Shown here piece by piece: positions 59,653 to 64,000 of a DNA stretch of 64,000 nucleotides. The notes below the pieces were generated by a model. It saw only the letters and a program-made list of their open reading frames with translations, searched no databases and was not told the DNA's origin. The position numbers and the translations under genes are program-made. The first letter of the stretch is position 1; every line of letters starts with the position of its first letter. The stretch comes from Affinundibacterium nitidum (lineage in GTDB: Bacteria > Pseudomonadota > Gammaproteobacteria > Burkholderiales > Burkholderiaceae_D): NCBI RefSeq assembly GCF_014284155.1, contig NZ_JACOFZ010000001.1, positions 62,001 to 126,000 of the forward strand, read 5' to 3'.

Positions 59653-61578
59653 ATGATTTCCGAAGGAAAAATTATTTTAGTTGCAAAAGCTCGTCATCTC
59701 GCCTGGGGCCTCTCAATTGCACTCTTGCTATTGTTGACCGCCTCTATGTCTTTCGCCCTTGGTTTGGGTGAGATACGTGTTCGTTCTAACCTCGGCCAAA
59801 GCTTATTGGCGTATTCCGATGTGTTGGGCAATGATTTTGAATCCTTGAATCCGAGTTGTTTACGTGCACGGGTTGTCACACTCGATGGAGTATTTTTATC
59901 TAGCGTCAATGTCACTGTCCATCAGCGCCAAAATAAACGGGCGTTGAGCTTCACAACGCGTCAAGCGATTAATGAGCCGGCCGTGACTTTGGTGATTGAT
60001 ATTAATTGTGAAACTCAACTTCATCGAGAGTTCTCTATTCTTCTCGATCCACCAGATGCCGGTCATCAATTAAGTGCCCAATCGAAGGATGAATCACCAT
60101 TTTCAGTTTCGCCGCAAGATGTAAAGAAACCAGCGCAAGCTATCGAGACAGTGGCGCAAGTAGTGACTAACGCAAAGCCTCGAATCGGCAAGCAAAAGCC
60201 TGAGCCATCAGTCACACCAGTGACAAGAACTGAGACCGCGGTCGCACCAGAACCTAAAAAGCCTTCAAAAAAAGCAAGTAAACAGACACGTGATGTGCTG
60301 AAACTGTCTGATGAAGTGATCATTCCCGAACTGCCATCTGGACTGCGCATGAGCGATGTTCTGAGCACGGATGCTGGAAGGCAATTGGTTCAAAACAATG
60401 AAGAGTTGCGTGCCGCACAAGCCCGTATGGCCGCAATTTTGCGAGATGAGGCCGCTGCTCCAGCTTCGGTCGTGTCTAAGCCTAATGATTTAGCTGAAAT
60501 TGCTAGCCTTAAGCGAGAAACTGAAATTCTTCGTAAGCAAAGCGCTGTTGATAAAAGTGCTTTGGAGGAGCTTCAGAATAAATCTCAGTTTGATCTTTGG
60601 TTGGTTTTATTGGCAATCGTTGCAGTTGTCGCAATTCTCGTAATCGTTTTCTTGTTGTTTTACATTCGTAAAAATATGGCAATGGGGAAAGCGACTTGGT
60701 GGGAGGGTAACGTAGTTGCCGATATCGATGATGAGATTACTGACGCCGTTGAGTCTCGAAATGAAATTGATCTTGATAGTAGAAGTCCGAGCGGTTTGAG
60801 GTCAAGCGAAAGAGCTGACACTACTAAAGGTCCTCAGTCAAATTCGACTGAATCTACTCAAAGAGATTCTGGTTTGGCAACGGAAACTGATAGTGGATTT
60901 CAGCGAACGCCAACGCTTGAAGAAACGAACAGCAGTATCTTTAATTTTTTCTCACCAAGAGGTAGCTCAGTTAAGGTTGAAGAAATTTCTGATGTGACGC
61001 AAGAAGCAGAATTCTGGATTTCGATGAATGATCCGCTTCGAGCAATTGAAATTTTGCAAGCTCAAGAGCGAATAGAGCATCCCGATTCACCTGTGCCTTG
61101 GCTGTTTTTGTTGGACCTGTATCGGACAGTAAAAGATGTTGAGCGATATAACCAACTTCGAGATCGCTTTATCGTTCACTTCAACGCCAATATTCCAGAA
61201 TTTGATGTGGATTTGACACTGCTTCCGATGCGCTGTCTGGAAGATTTTGAACACCTACTTGGTCGCATCTGCGCGCTATGGGGCACCCACGAAATTATTC
61301 CTTATCTTGAGAGTTTGCTGGTGGATGATAGGGAAGGAAAGCGAGCAGGTTTTGACCTTCCCGTGTATCGCGATATTTTAATGTTGCTGGGTATCGCTCA
61401 TGAGCTTGAACGCATGCGTGCTATGGATGCGGAAATGCAAGACATGCTTGTTGCGTCGCATAGAGCTGAGCCGCCAGCGAAAGTTGATCCAGTCAGTGAG
61501 GCGGAGTTTGGAACAATTGAGTTTGAATCGATTGATTTTCACGCAATAGATTTATCTCAGCCAGAGAAAAAGAATTAA
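59653..61578 (+). CDS. FimV-like inner-membrane protein without an evident LysM domain
   Basis: 641 residues. An N-terminal signal/anchor helix (about 15-36) leads into the FimV N-terminal domain (LGLGEIRVRSNLGQSLLAYSDV, LSFTTRQAINEPAVTLVIDINCE). A Lys/Pro/Thr-rich linker and a predicted coiled coil (about 235-310) precede a transmembrane helix at about 314-338. The cytoplasmic part is acidic and ends in TPR-like helices (EAEFWISMNDPLRAIEILQAQER, VPWLFLLDLYRTVKDVERYNQL). This order matches FimV of type IV pilus/polar regulation in Pseudomonas, but I see no LysM motif before the membrane helix. No pilus genes are adjacent. Confidence 0.82.
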   Translation: MISEGKIILVAKARHLAWGLSIALLLLLTASMSFALGLGEIRVRSNLGQSLLAYSDVLGNDFESLNPSCLRARVVTLDGVFLSSVNVTVHQRQNKRALSFTTRQAINEPAVTLVIDINCETQLHREFSILLDPPDAGHQLSAQSKDESPFSVSPQDVKKPAQAIETVAQVVTNAKPRIGKQKPEPSVTPVTRTETAVAPEPKKPSKKASKQTRDVLKLSDEVIIPELPSGLRMSDVLSTDAGRQLVQNNEELRAAQARMAAILRDEAAAPASVVSKPNDLAEIASLKRETEILRKQSAVDKSALEELQNKSQFDLWLVLLAIVAVVAILVIVFLLFYIRKNMAMGKATWWEGNVVADIDDEITDAVESRNEIDLDSRSPSGLRSSERADTTKGPQSNSTESTQRDSGLATETDSGFQRTPTLEETNSSIFNFFSPRGSSVKVEEISDVTQEAEFWISMNDPLRAIEILQAQERIEHPDSPVPWLFLLDLYRTVKDVERYNQLRDRFIVHFNANIPEFDVDLTLLPMRCLEDFEHLLGRICALWGTHEIIPYLESLLVDDREGKRAGFDLPVYRDILMLLGIAHELERMRAMDAEMQDMLVASHRAEPPAKVDPVSEAEFGTIEFESIDFHAIDLSQPEKKN

Positions 61579-61676
61579 TTACAAGTTCTTGCCATTTGTA
61601 GTGAGTTCCAGCCGGTAAAGGGTGGGAAAACGATGATATCTTCAGCTTGAGGCTGGAGTCGACCGCGACATCAAGG

Positions 61677-61682
61677 TATAAT
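61677..61682 (+). promoter_or_regulatory. -10 box of purL
   Basis: A perfect TATAAT at 61677-61682; the expected start near 61689 leaves a leader of about 86 nucleotides. The -35 (TGGAGT at 61654-61659, 17-base spacing) is weak. Confidence 0.45.
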
Positions 61683-61774
61683 CTCGTTTTCCGTTTCAAC
61701 CCGCGATGTGTCTGTGATCTCTCGTTATCGCGAGCCCTTGAGATCAGCCACCTCGCCTCAACTACATTCACGCC

Positions 61775-64000
61775 ATGTTGATATTGCCAGGCTCTAACGC
61801 CCTGTCTGCTTTCCGAACTAACGGTCTCCTTTCCCGCTTACAAACTGCTGATGCCAATATCGTTGGCGTAACAGCTCGCTTTGTACACTTCGTTGATGCC
61901 TCTGCACCGCTATCGGATGCTGAAGTGAAGCGTCTTGAGGCTTTGTTGGTGTATGGCGATGCTTTTGATGGTAGTGAAGAGGGTGAAAGATTTGTTGTGA
62001 TCCCGCGTTTCGGCACGATCTCCCCTTGGGCATCGAAAGCGACCGATATAACGCACAATTGCGGCATGCAACAAATCAAACGCTTAGAGCGCGGTATTCA
62101 GTATTTCGTGCAATTAAAGACTGGTCTCTTAGGTGGCGCGAAAAAATTAAGTGATGAATCAAAGCAAGCGGTGATCTCACTTTTGCATGATCGTATGACT
62201 GAGATGGTGCTAGATGACGTCGGTGCGGCGAATGGTTTGTTCCAAGAGTTAGAAGCTAAACCATTGGAGTATGTGGACGTCTTGGCAGGCGGTAAGAACG
62301 CGTTGGTCGAAGCAAATTCAACACTGGGTTTAGCTTTGTCCGATGATGAAGTCGACTACTTGGTGGATGCTTTTACAGCAGCAAAACGTAATCCTACAGA
62401 CGTTGAGTTGATGATGTTCGCGCAAGCGAATTCAGAGCATTGCCGCCATAAGATTTTCAATGCGGACTGGACTATCGACGGAGAGAAGAAAGATATCTCC
62501 TTGTTCGGGATGATTAAGAACACGCACTTGCTCCAGCCAAAAGGTACGATCGTCGCCTACAGCGATAACTCATCGATTATGGAAGGCGCTACTGTTACGC
62601 GCTTCTATCCAAATGGTGCTGAAAATGGCAACGAGTATCAAGCTTCGGTTGAGCTGACCCACACGTTAATGAAAGTGGAAACGCACAATCACCCCACGGC
62701 AATTTCACCATTTCCAGGTGCCTCTACTGGCGCAGGTGGCGAGATTCGTGATGAAGGTGCGACAGGGCGCGGCGCTAAACCAAAAGCGGGCCTTACCGGT
62801 TTTACAGTATCGAATTTGAATTTACCTGGCAATGTACAGGCTTGGGAAAACGCTACCGATGTCACATCGAATGCGACCACCGCTGTTCAATACGGTAAGC
62901 CTGATCGCATTGCATCACCGTTGCAAATCATGATTGAAGGTCCGATTGGTGGCGCGGCCTTTAGCAATGAATTTGGACGTCCAGTTCTTGGCGGCTACTT
63001 CCGCACCTACGAACAAAATGTAGGCGGCACGGTGCATGGGTATCACAAGCCCATCATGATCGCCGGTGGTATTGGTAATATCAACGATAATCATACGAAG
63101 AAATTTGATCTGCCAGTTGGTAGTTTGTTGATTCAACTCGGTGGTCCAGGTATGCGTATTGGCATGGGCGGTAGTGCTGCGTCGTCAATGGCGACAGGTA
63201 GTAATACAGCAGATCTTGATTTTGATTCCGTGCAGCGTGGTAACCCAGAAATGGAACGGCGCGCGCAAGAAGTGATTAACTCTTGCTGGCAGTTAGGCGA
63301 TAAAAATCCAATTTTGTCGATCCATGACGTTGGCGCTGGTGGTTTGTCTAATGCCTTCCCAGAAATCACGAATGATGCTAAACGCGGTGCGATTTTTGAT
63401 TTGCGTAAAGTGCCGTTGGAAGAGAGTGGAATGGCTCCAAGAGAAATTTGGAGTAATGAATCGCAAGAACGTTACGTTCTGGCGATCGCGCCTGAGAGCC
63501 TGCCACTGTTTCAGTATTTCTGTGAACGTGAACGTTGCTTGTTTGCGGTAGTAGGCACTGCGACAGAAGAGCGTCAATTGAAAGTAATCGATCCGCTCAA
63601 TGATAATTCTCCGGTCGATATGCCGATGAATGTTTTGCTCGGCAAACCACCGAAGATGCATCGTCAAGTAGAACATGTAAAACGTGATTTACCGGCCATT
63701 GATTTGACCGGTATGGATTTAAAACTAGCGGCTGAGCGCGTGTTGAGCTTGCCAACGGTTGCCGATAAATCTTTCCTGGTAACGATTGGCGATCGTACTG
63801 TTGGCGCGATGTCAGTACGTGATCAAATGGTTGGGCCATGGCAGGTCCCCGTCGCTGATTGCGCTGTGACAGCGATGAGTTTGGAAGGTCATCTCGGTGA
63901 AGCGATGGCTATGGGCGAACGCACGCCAGTTGCGGTGATTGACGCTGCGGCGTCAGGTCGCATGGCAGTCGGCGAAGCGGTCACCAATATCGCAGCCGCA
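61775..64000 (+). CDS. purL: Phosphoribosylformylglycinamidine synthase (partial, C-terminus outside window)
   Basis: 742 residues visible of about 1330 expected. Converts FGAR to FGAM with glutamine and ATP, the fourth step of purine synthesis. From the ATG at 61775 ([19 protein letters not shown]) it shows the N-terminal PurS-like domain, the linker motif [63 protein letters not shown], and the second AIRS-like half beginning near [18 protein letters not shown]. The glutaminase domain is beyond the right edge. This is the long, single-chain proteobacterial form. Confidence 0.96.
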   Translation, partial: MLILPGSNALSAFRTNGLLSRLQTADANIVGVTARFVHFVDASAPLSDAEVKRLEALLVYGDAFDGSEEGERFVVIPRFGTISPWASKATDITHNCGMQQIKRLERGIQYFVQLKTGLLGGAKKLSDESKQAVISLLHDRMTEMVLDDVGAANGLFQELEAKPLEYVDVLAGGKNALVEANSTLGLALSDDEVDYLVDAFTAAKRNPTDVELMMFAQANSEHCRHKIFNADWTIDGEKKDISLFGMIKNTHLLQPKGTIVAYSDNSSIMEGATVTRFYPNGAENGNEYQASVELTHTLMKVETHNHPTAISPFPGASTGAGGEIRDEGATGRGAKPKAGLTGFTVSNLNLPGNVQAWENATDVTSNATTAVQYGKPDRIASPLQIMIEGPIGGAAFSNEFGRPVLGGYFRTYEQNVGGTVHGYHKPIMIAGGIGNINDNHTKKFDLPVGSLLIQLGGPGMRIGMGGSAASSMATGSNTADLDFDSVQRGNPEMERRAQEVINSCWQLGDKNPILSIHDVGAGGLSNAFPEITNDAKRGAIFDLRKVPLEESGMAPREIWSNESQERYVLAIAPESLPLFQYFCERERCLFAVVGTATEERQLKVIDPLNDNSPVDMPMNVLLGKPPKMHRQVEHVKRDLPAIDLTGMDLKLAAERVLSLPTVADKSFLVTIGDRTVGAMSVRDQMVGPWQVPVADCAVTAMSLEGHLGEAMAMGERTPVAVIDAAASGRMAVGEAVTNIAAA

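Overview
The window is a chromosomal stretch from a betaproteobacterium, most likely Burkholderiales/Oxalobacteraceae close to Undibacterium or Herminiimonas. This rests on gene content and order, not on a database search: ECF sigma factor-DUF3619-DUF3106 ahead of ilvBHC, nth next to an orphan rsxB, carAB-greA, yhbY/rlmE-ftsH-folP-glmM, and trpF-trpB-trpA-accD-folC-dedD-cvpA-purF. GC content looks moderate. Almost all of it is core housekeeping DNA. I see no insertion sequence, prophage, CRISPR array, rRNA or integrase. One tRNA-Arg(UCU) is present. The window cuts the DUF3106 gene at its left edge and purL at its right edge.

Layout. 1-1.6 kb: envelope-stress-like sigma operon on the minus strand. 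2.2-5.7 kb: branched-chain amino acid genes ilvB, ilvH, ilvC. 5.8-10.2 kb: a MoxR ATPase, two small c-type cytochromes behind an FNR-like site, DUF1841, a RutE-type nitroreductase, nth and rsxB. 10.5-21.4 kb: carA, carB, greA, yhbY, rlmE, ftsH, folP, glmM and tRNA-Arg. 21.5-29.0 kb: a minus-strand group (DUF4124, FAD dehydrogenase, DUF2069, wrbA) facing yihY, with a 1033-codon two-headed glycosyltransferase between wrbA and yihY that looks like the main accessory gene here. 29.3-39.4 kb: aceA with an operator-rich promoter, then the trp/acc/fol/pur superoperon. 39.7-44.4 kb: an ABC-2 transporter pair and a TonB-dependent receptor. 44.5-50.0 kb: rnm-type PHP phosphoesterase, htpX, YciO-like protein, a methyltransferase, dapA and bamC. 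50.1-61.6 kb: a small Ala/Pro-rich lipoprotein, roxA-like oxygenase, slyD, an unrecognised secreted protein, mutS, rhlE, suhB, trmJ and a FimV-like protein. 61.8 kb to the end: purL.

Themes. Biosynthesis is well represented (Val/Ile/Leu, Trp, Lys, Arg/pyrimidine, purine, folate, fatty acid). Membrane-protein quality control appears twice: ftsH and htpX each have an upstream sequence resembling a sigma-32 heat-shock promoter. RNA-structure signals are frequent: about a dozen intrinsic terminators, plus long hairpins without U-tracts between trpF/trpB, trpB/trpA, trpA/accD and upstream of the YciO gene. I found no clear new multi-gene system. The best leads are the aceA operator array, the inserted two-domain glycosyltransferase, the sigma/DUF3619/DUF3106 operon, the leaderless-looking YciO gene and the hairpins in the trp-acc operon.
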